Assembly: GCF_025465545.1 (NCBI RefSeq) | Contig: NZ_JAODMK010000049.1 | Span: 1-33,770 of the forward strand | From: Naasia sp. | GTDB lineage: Bacteria > Actinomycetota > Actinomycetes > Actinomycetales > Microbacteriaceae | DNA: 33,770 bases | Direction: 5' to 3' | Shown: positions 1-7,696 of the stretch, in pieces | Position numbering within the stretch: position 1 is the first letter of the stretch | How the letters are laid out: each line of letters begins with the position of its first letter | The notes under the pieces: model-generated | Databases searched by the model: none | Seen by the model: only the letters and a program-made list of their open reading frames with translations | Told to the model about the DNA's origin: nothing | Translations under genes and position numbers: made by a program

Positions 1-6
1 ACCTGG

Positions 7-79
7 TGGGCCCCGTGGGGCTCGAACCCACGACCCGCGGATTAAAAGTCCGCTGCTCTACCGACTGAGCTAGAGGCCC
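7..79 (-). tRNA. tRNA-Lys (anticodon UUU)
   Basis: Read on the minus strand this folds as a complete tRNA. The acceptor stem GGGCCTC pairs with GGGGCCC. The D arm contains the AGCTCAGTCGGTAGAGC pattern. The anticodon stem GCGGA/TCCGC closes the loop CTTTTAA with anticodon TTT, and the T arm carries TTCGAGC. The discriminator base is A, and the terminal CCA is encoded at positions 4-6. TTT reads lysine AAA/AAG codons. A possible -10 hexamer lies just upstream (88-93). Confidence 0.97.
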
Positions 80-87
80 GCCCGACA

Positions 88-93
88 AATGTA
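88..93 (-). promoter_or_regulatory. Possible -10 element for tRNA-Lys
   Basis: TACATT on the minus strand ends 8 nt before the mature 5' end of tRNA-Lys. This is a TANNNT-type -10 hexamer at a distance that would start transcription almost at the mature end. No good -35 is visible. Upstream, at 96-110, a perfect GCCCGG/CCGGGC inverted repeat with a 3-nt loop may end transcription from the small gene above it. Confidence 0.4.
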
Positions 94-131
94 GCGCCCG
101 GCACCCGGGCCGGAACGCGACGGAGGCGGGG

Positions 132-293
132 TCAGACGCTGCGGCCGGTGACCACGCGCAGGAGGATGGCCAGCGCCGCCAGGACGAGCAGCACGAGGCC
201 GACCCAGAGGAGCGCCGCCGCCGCCTTCACCAGCGCGCCCGCCAGAAGCAGGAGAACGGCGACCACCACGGCGATGCCGAGCAGGATCTTCAT
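132..293 (-). CDS. Small two-helix membrane protein (53 aa)
   Basis: This 53-residue protein starts MKILLGIAVVVAV and is almost entirely hydrophobic. Two transmembrane helices (about residues 3-21 and 26-46) are separated by one lysine, and the tail is short and basic (RVVTGRSV). The frame stays open upstream, but this ATG was chosen because GGAGG sits 9 nt before it and the hydrophobic sequence begins there. Short proteins of this kind are common in actinobacteria and usually have no known function. It lies upstream of tRNA-Lys on the same strand and divergent from the gene at 381. No domain is recognised. A membrane location is inferred from composition only. Confidence 0.7.
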   Translation of the reverse strand: MKILLGIAVVVAVLLLLAGALVKAAAALLWVGLVLLVLAALAILLRVVTGRSV

Positions 294-368
294 CGGTTCG
301 ACTCCTCCCCGTTTGGCCGGTAGTCCCAGGATACCGGCGTTCTCCCGGAGCTCGCTGGGGACCGCGCG

Positions 369-374
369 TAGGCT
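369..374 (+). promoter_or_regulatory. Leaderless-type -10 element
   Basis: TAGGCT is followed by 6 nt (GAACGG) and then the ATG at 381. There is no Shine-Dalgarno sequence before that ATG. TANNNT with 6-7 nt to the start codon is the typical actinobacterial leaderless arrangement, in which transcription begins at the start codon. Confidence 0.5.
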
Positions 375-380
375 GAACGG

Positions 381-1010
381 ATGACGGAACGGTTCTCCAA
401 GCCCGTGAAATTCGCCGGATACCAGTTCGAGGAGATCCAGGGCGGCGAGGATCCGGCTGCCGTCAGTCGGCTCGCCCACGAGACCGCCGCGGCCGTCATC
501 GCGCGGGTCCGCGAGCAGGACGACCCCGAGGTCGTCGAGCGCCTGGTGACCTTCACCGACGAGCACGGGATCGACGCGATCGCGGAGCTGTGGTCTCGGG
601 CGACCCCGCGCAGCCTGCCCGGCGCGCTCTGGCGGATCTACCTGATCCGCACGATGATCCGCGGCGACGCTGCCTCGATCAGCCTGTTCTATCAGCGCGG
701 CTTCCAGACGGTGCGCACCATCGATCCGGTCGTCGCCGGGGCGCCCGAGCCGGCCGGGCCGGACGAGGTTCAGGAGCTCGCCGACCAGATCCTCCGCGGT
801 GTCTTCACCGGTGACCTCGCCATCGCGCTCGACCGAGCGGCCGCGTTCTGCCGGATCGTCGCGAGCGGGTGCGCGAGCATCGCCGACGACGCGGAGGCCA
901 CCGAGCCTGGCCGGGCGACCGAGCTCACCACCCGTGCCGCGCGACTCACCGGCATCGGCGCCGACCTGAGTGCCTCCTCCAAGTTGTGGCGAAGCGGTGG
1001 CTTAGACTAG
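381..1010 (+). CDS. Conserved-looking hypothetical protein (209 aa)
   Basis: The protein has 209 residues, is soluble and largely helical, with no signal peptide or transmembrane segment. The middle has a segment rich in aromatic and aliphatic residues (LWSRATPRSLPGALWRIYLI, about residues 71-90) followed by a strongly helical region. The C-terminus is rich in Ala, Thr and Arg. I do not recognise a catalytic motif. Proteins of this size and region are, to my recollection, sometimes labelled RNA polymerase beta subunit in actinobacterial genomes, but I see none of the beta-subunit motifs and would not transfer that name. The gene has its own leaderless-type promoter and precedes the sigma factor at 1113 by 102 nt, so joint transcription is possible but not shown. 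Confidence 0.75.
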   Translation: MTERFSKPVKFAGYQFEEIQGGEDPAAVSRLAHETAAAVIARVREQDDPEVVERLVTFTDEHGIDAIAELWSRATPRSLPGALWRIYLIRTMIRGDAASISLFYQRGFQTVRTIDPVVAGAPEPAGPDEVQELADQILRGVFTGDLAIALDRAAAFCRIVASGCASIADDAEATEPGRATELTTRAARLTGIGADLSASSKLWRSGGLD

Positions 1011-1047
1011 TTCGGCCGGGCCGCAGTAACCCCGGGCTCCAAAATTC

Positions 1048-1062
1048 GCCGCTACGAGCGGC
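1048..1062. repeat. Short perfect inverted repeat upstream of sigK
   Basis: GCCGCT and AGCGGC are separated by ACG: a perfect 6-bp dyad between the gene ending at 1010 and the sigma factor. It could be a weak terminator hairpin or an operator half-site pair. No T tract follows, so a classical intrinsic terminator is unlikely. Confidence 0.35.
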
Positions 1063-1112
1063 TCCGCGCCGAGAGGCGTTAACTGCGGTCCGGCACCAAC
1101 CTGAGCGACGAG

Positions 1113-1742
1113 ATGCCGGGGATCGGCGGCGCGATGCGCGATGCTGGAGCTGTGCAGGACGAGTCAGCAGCCCTCGAGGAGGCGCCCGCGGTGGAGACGG
1201 TATCCACCGAGGACTTCCTCGCGCGCGTGGCCCGAGGGGACAAGGCGGCGTTCGCCGTCGTCTACGACCGCACGGCGGCCCGCGTCCTCGGGCTGATCCG
1301 CCGGATCCTCATCGATCCCGCGCAGTCCGAAGAGGTTTGCCAGGAAGTTTTTCTCGAGATATGGCAAACCGCATCGCGGTTTGAACCGAACAAAGGTCAA
1401 GCGACGACGTGGATCCTCACGATGGCTCATCGCCGGGCGATCGATCGGATCCGGTCATCGCAGGCGGGGCGAGACAGGGACCTCCGGATCGGCGTGCGGG
1501 ATTTCCACCGCGACTACGACGACGTCTCCGAACGAGCGGAGATCCGACTGGAGAACGAGCGGGTGATGAGAGCCATGCAGCAGCTGACCGAGTTGCAGCG
1601 CCAGGCGATCACCCTGGCCTACTACGAGGGCTTCACCCAGACCGAGATCTCCGCAAAGCTGGGCGTGCCGCTCGGCACCATCAAGACCCGTCTCCGTGAC
1701 GGCATGATCCGTCTGCGCGATGCGATGGGGGTGACCTCGTGA
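1113..1742 (+). CDS. sigK: ECF RNA polymerase sigma factor, SigK-like
   Basis: A 209-residue extracytoplasmic-function sigma factor. Region 2 (about residues 45-115) contains the core-binding and -10-recognition stretch SEEVCQEVFLEIW, followed by TTWILTMAHRRAIDRIR. Region 4 (about 150-203) ends in the helix-turn-helix FTQTEISAKLGVPLGTIKTR, which reads -35 elements. The family redirects RNA polymerase to a small regulon and is held inactive by a membrane anti-sigma factor. That partner is encoded next: its GTG overlaps this stop codon (GTGA at 1739-1742), which indicates translational coupling. The SigK assignment rests on overall sequence and on the RskA-like partner. The start is uncertain: ATG at 1113 or 1134 would both work, and neither has a strong ribosome-binding site. 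Confidence 0.9.
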   Translation: MPGIGGAMRDAGAVQDESAALEEAPAVETVSTEDFLARVARGDKAAFAVVYDRTAARVLGLIRRILIDPAQSEEVCQEVFLEIWQTASRFEPNKGQATTWILTMAHRRAIDRIRSSQAGRDRDLRIGVRDFHRDYDDVSERAEIRLENERVMRAMQQLTELQRQAITLAYYEGFTQTEISAKLGVPLGTIKTRLRDGMIRLRDAMGVTS

Positions 1743-2545
1743 ACCACGCGTTCGACCGCGCTGCGTCCTCCGGCGCCTACTCGCTGGGCGCGATGACCGA
1801 GCGTGAGGCGGCGGACTTCGAGAAGGCCCTCGCCGAGAGCGAGGAGCTCCGCGCCGAGGTCGCCGGGTTCACCGAGACCGCGGCCCTGCTGGCGTCGACT
1901 GCGCCGCCGGTGGAGCCGCGCCCGGAGATGAAGGCGGACCTGCTCGCTCTGCTCGACTCCACCCCCCAGCTCCCGGCCTCCACCGGCGAGCCCGCGCACA
2001 GCGCCGACGACGAGGACGCCGCCCCGGTTGTCGCCGCATCCCTCGACGAGCGGCGTGAACGCCGCAGCGCCGAGAGGACGCGTCCTCGCGCCCTCCTGGT
2101 GCTCTCCGCGGCGGCCGCCGCGGTCGTGCTCTTCGTCGGCGGAACGCTCCTCGGCGGCGTGCTCACCGCAGTCTCCGGTGAGCGCACCGCCGACCGGTTC
2201 GCCGCCCTGAACGCGGCCCCCGACCTGGTCCGGGAGGTCACCGAGCTGCCCGATGGCGGGACCGCCGTCGTGGTGGCCTCGGCGGAGCTCGGCATGTCCG
2301 CCGTGGTGCTGAACGACGCCGACCAGCTGCTTCCCGAGCACAAGACGTTCCAGCTCTGGTACCTCGACCAGTCCGGCGACGCAAACCCGGCAGGCCTGAT
2401 GGAGCCGGAGGGGAACCGCAACTACGCCATGCTCGAGGGCACCTACGTCGAGGGCGACCACATCGCGATGACGATCGAGCCGGACGGCGGCTCGACGCAG
2501 CCGACGACGCCCGCCATGGTGCTGCTTCCCTCCTCCGCCGCCTGA
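1739..2545 (+). CDS. rskA: Anti-sigma factor, RskA-like membrane protein
   Basis: A 268-residue single-pass membrane protein starting at GTG. The N-terminal cytoplasmic part (AYSLGAMTEREAADFEKAL, about residues 13-31) matches the sigma-binding start typical of RskA-type anti-sigma factors and lacks a zinc HxxxCxxC motif. A linker rich in charged residues and proline leads to one transmembrane helix at about 118-145. The extracytoplasmic C-terminal half contains HKTFQLWYLDQSGDANPAGL (about 201-220), the hallmark of the RskA C-terminal domain. The inferred job is to sequester the sigma factor encoded just upstream, with release by regulated proteolysis as known for the family. The 4-nt overlap with sigK points to fixed stoichiometry. 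Confidence 0.9.
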   Translation: MNHAFDRAASSGAYSLGAMTEREAADFEKALAESEELRAEVAGFTETAALLASTAPPVEPRPEMKADLLALLDSTPQLPASTGEPAHSADDEDAAPVVAASLDERRERRSAERTRPRALLVLSAAAAAVVLFVGGTLLGGVLTAVSGERTADRFAALNAAPDLVREVTELPDGGTAVVVASAELGMSAVVLNDADQLLPEHKTFQLWYLDQSGDANPAGLMEPEGNRNYAMLEGTYVEGDHIAMTIEPDGGSTQPTTPAMVLLPSSAA

Positions 2546-2636
2546 CCCGGCGCCCCCGTTTGGCCGCGGCTCTGGCGCGCCGCACAGGGGGCGAAGTTAC
2601 GCTTTCGGTACCCCTCTTCGTGCTGGAAGGACGGCG

Positions 2637-3521
2637 ATGACCGACACCAGAAGCGGCCTCGACGAAATAAGCCTCGGCGGACCCGACCGGCCGCCGGTTC
2701 CCGACGGTGTCTCGACCGAGGTCGCTGACGCCGTCCGCGCCCTCTACACGGAGGGCACGATCGGCAAGAAGGGCGCCTTCTCCCGCGAGTGGGCGACCGA
2801 CATGGCGGAGGACGTCTACGTCGCCTTTCACGAGGCGCTCTCTCGGAAGGGCGGCGCCATGGGCCGCGGACCCCGCCGCTACTACGTCGAGATCCACCCC
2901 GAGCAGCTGCGCGGCTGGCTCGACCTCGTCGACCACCCGTGGGTGCGCGAGGTGAGTGAGGCCGTGCTCGGGCCCGACTACCAGATCGTCGAGCTCGGCT
3001 TCGACATCCCCTTCCCGGGGGCGAAGAACCAGCCGTGGCACCGTGACTTCCGGATGCCCGAGGAGACCCGCACCGGCAAGCGGCTCACCTCGCTCGCCTT
3101 CAACCTCACCGCGGTCGACACCGTGGAGGAGATGGGGCCGTTCGAGATCGCGCACGGCACCCAGTGGGACGATTCGCCGGAGTTCGATCACGGGATGTTC
3201 CCGCCGAAGGAGTTCTACCCCCGCTACCTGGAGCGGGCGGTCCGCAAGTACCCGAGCATGGGCGACATCGCGGTCCGCTCAGCGCTCACCATCCACCGCG
3301 GCACGCAGAACCACTCGTCCCAGCCGCGTCCGGTGCTCGTCCTCGGCATGGACGCACCCGGGGCGGGGAACGCCGACCACCACGACATGGCGGTCACCCG
3401 CACCTTCTTCGACTCGCTGCCACAGCGGGTGCGGGACCACCTGGTCTGCCCGGTGGTCGAGGAGCTCACGCCCATCACCCAGAAGCACGACATCGAGGGC
3501 CTGATGATGGGCGGCGCCTGA
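2637..3521 (+). CDS. PhyH-family Fe(II)/2-oxoglutarate dioxygenase
   Basis: This 294-residue protein has the metal-binding facial triad of phytanoyl-CoA dioxygenase-like enzymes: H135 and D137 in QPWHRDF, and a distal histidine at H220 (ALTIHRGTQNHSS). R231 (SQPRPVLVLG) sits 11 residues later, where the family binds 2-oxoglutarate. A hydroxylation or related oxidation using Fe(II), O2 and 2-oxoglutarate is therefore likely. The substrate cannot be told; relatives act on lipids, antibiotics and small alcohols. GGAAGG lies about 6 nt before the ATG. It follows the anti-sigma gene by 91 nt and converges on pstB with only 12 nt between the stop codons. Whether it belongs to the sigK regulon is open. 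Confidence 0.85.
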   Translation: MTDTRSGLDEISLGGPDRPPVPDGVSTEVADAVRALYTEGTIGKKGAFSREWATDMAEDVYVAFHEALSRKGGAMGRGPRRYYVEIHPEQLRGWLDLVDHPWVREVSEAVLGPDYQIVELGFDIPFPGAKNQPWHRDFRMPEETRTGKRLTSLAFNLTAVDTVEEMGPFEIAHGTQWDDSPEFDHGMFPPKEFYPRYLERAVRKYPSMGDIAVRSALTIHRGTQNHSSQPRPVLVLGMDAPGAGNADHHDMAVTRTFFDSLPQRVRDHLVCPVVEELTPITQKHDIEGLMMGGA

Positions 3522-3533
3522 CCGATCCGCCGA

Positions 3534-4313
3534 TCAGCCGAAGCGGCCCGACACGTAGTCCTCGGTCGCCTGCACGCTCGGCTTGGAGAAGATGGTGGCC
3601 GTGTCGTTGTACTCGATCAGCCTGCCCGGCTTCCCGGAGCCGGCGATGTTGAAGAACGCGGTGCGATCCGAGACGCGGCTCGCCTGCTGCATGTTGTGGG
3701 TCACGATCACGATCGTGTAGTCCTGCTTGAGCTCTTCGATCAGGTCTTCGATGGCCAGGGTCGAGATCGGGTCGAGCGCCGAGCAAGGCTCATCCATCAG
3801 CACGACGTCCGGCTGAACGGCGATGGCCCGCGCGATGCAGAGGCGCTGCTGCTGACCGCCGGACAGCCCGGACCCGGGCGAGTTGAGCCGGTCCTTCACC
3901 TCGTTCCAGAGGTTCGCGCCGCGGAGCGAGCGCTCGGTGAGCTCGTCGGCGTCGCTCTTGCTGATCCGCCGGTTGTTCAGCTTCACACCGGCCAGGACGT
4001 TGTCTCTGATCGACATGGTGGGGAAGGGGTTGGGGCGCTGGAAGACCATCCCCACCTGGCGGCGAACGAGCACAGGATCGACGCCCGGCCCGTACAGGTT
4101 GTTGCCGTCGACGAGCACCTCGCCCTCGACCCGTGCTCCCGGGATCACCTCGTGCATCCGGTTGAGGGTGCGGAGGAAGGTGGACTTGCCGCAGCCGCTC
4201 GGACCGATGAAGGCGGTCACGGTCCGCGGCTCGATGGTGAGATTCACGTCCTCCACCGCTTTGAAGGCGCTGTAGTAGACGTTCAGGTCCTTGATGACGA
4301 TGCGCTTGGACAC
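3534..4313 (-). CDS. pstB: Phosphate ABC transporter ATP-binding protein PstB
   Basis: PstB is the cytoplasmic ATPase that powers high-affinity phosphate import through PstCA. The 259-residue length is typical. Walker A is GPSGCGKST (37-45). The Q-loop region is [10 protein letters not shown], a PstB signature. The ABC motif is LSGGQ (150-154), Walker B is VVLMDEP (170-176), and the switch histidine is H206 in VTHNMQQ. The start is GTG at 4313, preceded by AGAGGA; the frame stays open upstream as a shadow of pstA. It is the last gene of pstSCAB, 29 nt after the pstA stop. Confidence 0.98.
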   Translation of the reverse strand: MSKRIVIKDLNVYYSAFKAVEDVNLTIEPRTVTAFIGPSGCGKSTFLRTLNRMHEVIPGARVEGEVLVDGNNLYGPGVDPVLVRRQVGMVFQRPNPFPTMSIRDNVLAGVKLNNRRISKSDADELTERSLRGANLWNEVKDRLNSPGSGLSGGQQQRLCIARAIAVQPDVVLMDEPCSALDPISTLAIEDLIEELKQDYTIVIVTHNMQQASRVSDRTAFFNIAGSGKPGRLIEYNDTATIFSKPSVQATEDYVSGRFG

Positions 4314-4342
4314 GGTTCCTCTGATTTCTGGAGTCGCTGGGC

Positions 4343-5419
4343 TCAGCGGGCGATCTTGGGCGCGAAGAACTTCGCGATGAGGCGCGCGACGAGGTTGAGC
4401 GCCATGACGATGACGATGAGGGTGAGCGCGCCTGCCCAGGCCCGGTCGAGGTACGCACCGACATCGGTGCCCGGATTCGAGTACTGGGTGTAGACGAAGA
4501 CCGGAAGGGTCATCATCCGCTCGCGGAAGGGATCGTAGTTCATGCTCGTAGCGAAGCCGGCGATCAGGAGCAGGGGTGCGGTCTCGCCGATGACGCGTGA
4601 GATGGAGAGCATCACGCCCGTGATGATCCCGGCGATGGAGGTCGGCAGAACCACCTTCACGATGGTCAACCACTTCGGAACGCCCAGCGCGTAGGACGCC
4701 TCCCGCAGCTCGTTGGGGACGAGCTTGAGCATCTCCTCGCTCGAGCGCACGACGACCGGAATCATCAGCACGGACAGAGCGACAGCGCCGCCGAAGCCGA
4801 ACCGGATGCCCGGGTCGTTGAACAGGAGCGAGAACAGGGCGTAGGCGAACAGGCCGGCGACGATCGAGGGGATGCCCGTCATCACGTCGATGAGGAAGGT
4901 GATGGCCCGGGCGAGATGCCCGCGACCGTACTCGGTGAGGTAGAGCGCGGTGAACAGCCCGATCGGGACCGACATCAGGGTCGCCAGGCCGGTGACGATG
5001 AGCGTTCCGACGATGGCGTGCAGGGCGCCGCCGCCCTCGCCGACGATGTTGCGCATCGAGAAGCTGAAGAACTGGGGATCGAATCGGCCGATGCCGCTCG
5101 AGACCGTGGTCCACACGAGGGAGATGAGCGGCAGGAGAGCGAGGGTGAATGCGGCCGTGACGAGCGCCGTGGCCAGCCGGTCCTTCGCCTTGCGGCTTCC
5201 CTCGACGAGGGAGGAGATGGCGAAGATCAGCACCGCGTACAGGACGCTTCCGAAGAAGATGGTGCCCACGACGCTGAACTCGTCCATCGTCCCGGCGGCG
5301 AGGAGGATGAGGAACAGTCCCGCCATGACGAGCCAGCTGAAGATCAGCAGGACGGCGGCGGAGAAGCGCGGGAGCCGCCCGGCGGTGATGCCGGACCCCT
5401 GCTGAGCGACGGCGGTCAT
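4343..5419 (-). CDS. pstA: Phosphate ABC transporter permease PstA
   Basis: One of the two membrane subunits of the phosphate importer, 358 residues. Two N-terminal hydrophobic segments (about 20-43 and 50-72) and a further helix at about 82-105 precede the permease domain. The permease loop [24 protein letters not shown]-type EAA motif (about residues 270-290) docks on PstB. The start ATG at 5419 shares its A with the TGA of pstC (TGATG), so the two permeases are translationally coupled. The C-terminal helix is followed by a basic tail ([14 protein letters not shown]). Confidence 0.97.
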   Translation of the reverse strand: MTAVAQQGSGITAGRLPRFSAAVLLIFSWLVMAGLFLILLAAGTMDEFSVVGTIFFGSVLYAVLIFAISSLVEGSRKAKDRLATALVTAAFTLALLPLISLVWTTVSSGIGRFDPQFFSFSMRNIVGEGGGALHAIVGTLIVTGLATLMSVPIGLFTALYLTEYGRGHLARAITFLIDVMTGIPSIVAGLFAYALFSLLFNDPGIRFGFGGAVALSVLMIPVVVRSSEEMLKLVPNELREASYALGVPKWLTIVKVVLPTSIAGIITGVMLSISRVIGETAPLLLIAGFATSMNYDPFRERMMTLPVFVYTQYSNPGTDVGAYLDRAWAGALTLIVIVMALNLVARLIAKFFAPKIAR

Positions 5420-6357
5420 CAGTTGGCCCCCGAGAAGGCTTTGCGGCGGTTGATCACGATGCGCGCCACCGCGTTCACCGCGAAGCTGATCACGAAGAGG
5501 ATGAGGCCGGTCGCGATGAGCACCGAGAGGAACTTGCCACTCGCCTCCGGGAAGTTGAGGGCGATGTTGGCGGGGATCGTCGTGGGGTTGGTCGACTGCA
5601 GCAGCACGAACGAGATCACCACGCTGGGGGAGAGCACCATTGCCACGGCCATCGTCTCGCCCAGGGCCCGGCCGAGCCCCAGCATGGCGGCCGAGATGAT
5701 GCCGGGGCGTCCGAACGGCAGCACCGCGGTGCGAATCATCTCCCACCGGGTGGCGCCGAGCGCGAGCGCCGCCTCCTCGTGCAGGCGCGGAGTCTGCAGG
5801 AACACCTCCCGGCAGAGCGCCGTGATGATGGGGAGGATCATCACCGCCAGCACGACGGCCACGGTGAGGATGGTGCGTCCCGTGCCCGAGACGGGGGCGG
5901 CGAAGAGGGGGAACCAGCCCAGGTTCTCGCTCAGCCAGGTGTAGAACGGCTGCACGGATGGCGCGAGGACCTTGATGCCCCAGAGGCCGAACACGACGGA
6001 CGGGACGGCAGCAAGCAGGTCGATGATGTAGCCGAGCAGCTGGGCGACGCGGCGGGGTGCGTAGTGCGAGATGAAGAGCGCGATGCCGATGGCGACGGGA
6101 AGGGCCATCACGAGTGCCAGCGCCGCGGCCCAGAGCGTGCCGAAGACCAGCGGGCCGACGTAGGTCCAGAAGTTGTCTGCCCCCTTGGTGTCGTCCGGAC
6201 CGGCATCCAGTGCCGGAAGGCTCTCCGCGACGAGGAAGACCGCGACCGCTGCCAGCACGACGAGGATGAGCGACCCGGCCGCAAGCGTGATGCCGGAGAA
6301 GATCCGGTCGCCGGGCCGCTGCTTGGCGGCCGGGGCGGAAGCGGTGGACGCGGTCAT
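5419..6357 (-). CDS. pstC: Phosphate ABC transporter permease PstC
   Basis: The second membrane subunit of the phosphate importer, 312 residues. A hydrophilic N-terminus is followed by a first helix at about 29-51 ([19 protein letters not shown]), then a periplasmic loop and the permease core. The EAA loop reads [21 protein letters not shown]. The start at 6357 has AAGGAG 10 nt upstream; an in-frame ATG 12 codons earlier has no better site and the region before it is not conserved-looking. The pstS stop lies 120 nt upstream, and that gap holds a small hairpin (6428-6444), so pstCAB may be expressed less than pstS. Confidence 0.97.
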   Translation of the reverse strand: MTASTASAPAAKQRPGDRIFSGITLAAGSLILVVLAAVAVFLVAESLPALDAGPDDTKGADNFWTYVGPLVFGTLWAAALALVMALPVAIGIALFISHYAPRRVAQLLGYIIDLLAAVPSVVFGLWGIKVLAPSVQPFYTWLSENLGWFPLFAAPVSGTGRTILTVAVVLAVMILPIITALCREVFLQTPRLHEEAALALGATRWEMIRTAVLPFGRPGIISAAMLGLGRALGETMAVAMVLSPSVVISFVLLQSTNPTTIPANIALNFPEASGKFLSVLIATGLILFVISFAVNAVARIVINRRKAFSGAN

Positions 6358-6427
6358 CGTCGCGGATCTCCTTGGAACTGGGGGGCGGAACACAGCGTCG
6401 CGGGCCGATCCGTCCGGGCAGATGCGA

Positions 6428-6444
6428 TGCGAGTCATCCTCGCA
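6428..6444 (-). other. Hairpin in the pstS-pstC gap
   Basis: TGCGAG and CTCGCA form a perfect 6-bp stem with a 5-nt loop, 34 nt after the pstS stop. There is no T tract, so it is not a standard terminator. It could stabilise the 3' end of a pstS-only transcript or attenuate read-through into pstCAB, as intergenic hairpins do in many transporter operons. Confidence 0.4.
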
Positions 6445-6477
6445 CGCCTGCTCGATCGAACCGACCCGCGACCGTGA

Positions 6478-7575
6478 TCAGGAGACGGACTCCAGAGCGG
6501 TGGCGACGCGCGAGGCGAGGTCCGCCGAGAGGGGAGCGGCACCGGCGGATGAGGCCGCCTCGGACTGGCCGTCAGCGCTCGTGATGTAGCCGATGTACGA
6601 CTTCACCAGCTCGGCCTGCGCCGGGTCCGCGTAGGTCTCGCAGACGATCGAGTAGCTGACCAGGACGAGCGGGTAGTGGGACGGGTCCGTGGTGGTGCGG
6701 TCCAGTGCCACCGCGATGTCGTTGGCCCCGCGGCCCTCGACGAGCGGCGACTCCTCGACCACTGCGGCGGCGGCCTCGGGGGTGAAGGCGACGAACTCGT
6801 CGCCGACCTTGACCTTCGCGATGCCGAGGTCGCCGGCCTTCGACGCGTCGGCGTAGCCGATGGTGCCGGTGCCGTTGGTGACGGCATCGACGACACCGGA
6901 GGTGCCCTGGGCGCCCTCACCGGTCTTGTAGGGGAAGGGGTCGGCGGCCGGCTGGTCCCACACCTCGGGGGCGACCTTGTTGAGGTAGTCCGTGAAGTTC
7001 TTGGTGGTTCCCGAGTCGTCGGAGCGGTGCACGGCGGTGATGGCGGTGTCCGGCAGGTTCACGCCGTCGTTCAGGGCGGCGATCGCCTTATCGTTCCACC
7101 TGGTGATGTCGCCCTTGAAGATGGACGCGATCGTGGCGGCGTCGAGGTTGAGCTGGTCGACTCCCTCGACGTTGAAGATCACCGCGATGGGGGAGATGTA
7201 GGTCGGCAGGTCGATCGCCTTGCTGTCCGGGGCGCACGAGGCGAACGTGCCCGCGAGCTCCTCGTCGCTCAGCGCGGAGTCGCTCCCGGCCCAGTCGGAT
7301 CCGCCGGCGATGAACGTCTCGCGCCCCGCTCCGGAGCCGGTGGGGTCGTAGGCGATGGTGACGCCCGAGTTGGCCGTCTGGAAGGCCGCGATCCAGGCTT
7401 CCTGCGCGCTGCCCTGGGCGGAGGAGCCTGCGCCGGTCAGATTGCCGGACAGGGTGGAGGCGGATCCGGCGCTGTTTCCGGAGGCCGCAGGCGCTTCGTT
7501 GGCGGCGCACGAGCTGAGAGCGAGCGTGCCGACAACGGCGAGACCGAGCAGCCCCGCGTAACGCTTGGAGATCAA
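6478..7575 (-). CDS. pstS: Phosphate-binding lipoprotein PstS
   Basis: The extracytoplasmic receptor that captures phosphate and delivers it to PstCA. It has 365 residues, with a lipoprotein signal peptide ending in LALSSC; C23 is the lipidated cysteine. Phosphate-contacting loops are visible as LTGAGSSAQGSAQEAW near the mature N-terminus, YDPTGSGAGRE and HRSDDSGTTKNFTDYL, all typical of PstS. The start is taken as TTG at 7575: it gives a normal-length signal peptide, AAGGGA lies 6 nt upstream, and no ATG or GTG is suitably placed. Immediately upstream is the clearest PHO-box-like repeat of the window. The neighbouring mutT1 ends 121 nt upstream on the same strand. Confidence 0.96.
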   Translation of the reverse strand: MISKRYAGLLGLAVVGTLALSSCAANEAPAASGNSAGSASTLSGNLTGAGSSAQGSAQEAWIAAFQTANSGVTIAYDPTGSGAGRETFIAGGSDWAGSDSALSDEELAGTFASCAPDSKAIDLPTYISPIAVIFNVEGVDQLNLDAATIASIFKGDITRWNDKAIAALNDGVNLPDTAITAVHRSDDSGTTKNFTDYLNKVAPEVWDQPAADPFPYKTGEGAQGTSGVVDAVTNGTGTIGYADASKAGDLGIAKVKVGDEFVAFTPEAAAAVVEESPLVEGRGANDIAVALDRTTTDPSHYPLVLVSYSIVCETYADPAQAELVKSYIGYITSADGQSEAASSAGAAPLSADLASRVATALESVS

Positions 7576-7606
7576 AGGGTTTCCCTTCGGTTGTGAATGC
7601 AGGTCA

Positions 7607-7624
7607 GAGCGTCCGAGGACGCTC
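7607..7624 (-). promoter_or_regulatory. Perfect hairpin in the pstS leader
   Basis: GAGCGTCC and GGACGCTC form an 8-bp perfect stem around a 2-nt centre. If transcription starts about 7 nt after the -10 hexamer at 7631-7636, the hairpin sits at the very 5' end of the pstS mRNA, where it could protect the transcript from decay. A DNA operator is the alternative reading. Confidence 0.5.
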
Positions 7625-7630
7625 GGGATG

Positions 7631-7689
7631 ACCGTAGGTGCCTGTGGTGAAGAGAGTTGTTCCCTCCGGTGAACGGGAGGTGAACGGGA
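7631..7689 (-). promoter_or_regulatory. pstS promoter with PHO-box-like direct repeats
   Basis: Written on the plus strand, GGTGAAC occurs at 7668-7674 and 7679-7685, exactly 11 nt apart, each followed by GGGAG. A third copy with one change (GGTGAAG) lies at 7646-7652, exactly 22 nt from the first. On the coding strand these read GTTCACC, the core known for PhoP/RegX3-type PHO boxes. The -10 candidate TACGGT (7636-7631 on the minus strand) begins 10 nt beyond the proximal copy, so the repeats replace the -35 region as expected for activator-dependent Pho promoters. The array starts 8 nt beyond the mutT1 stop. Confidence 0.8.
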
Positions 7690-7696
7690 GGGAGGG

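Noticed and set aside
381-1010. RNA polymerase beta subunit as the name of the 209-aa protein
   Set aside because: No beta-subunit motifs are present and the size is wrong. I kept it as hypothetical.
4500-5050. GTGAAC-type sequences inside pstA as PHO boxes
   Set aside because: They lie in coding sequence, singly and without 11-nt partners, so chance is the better explanation.
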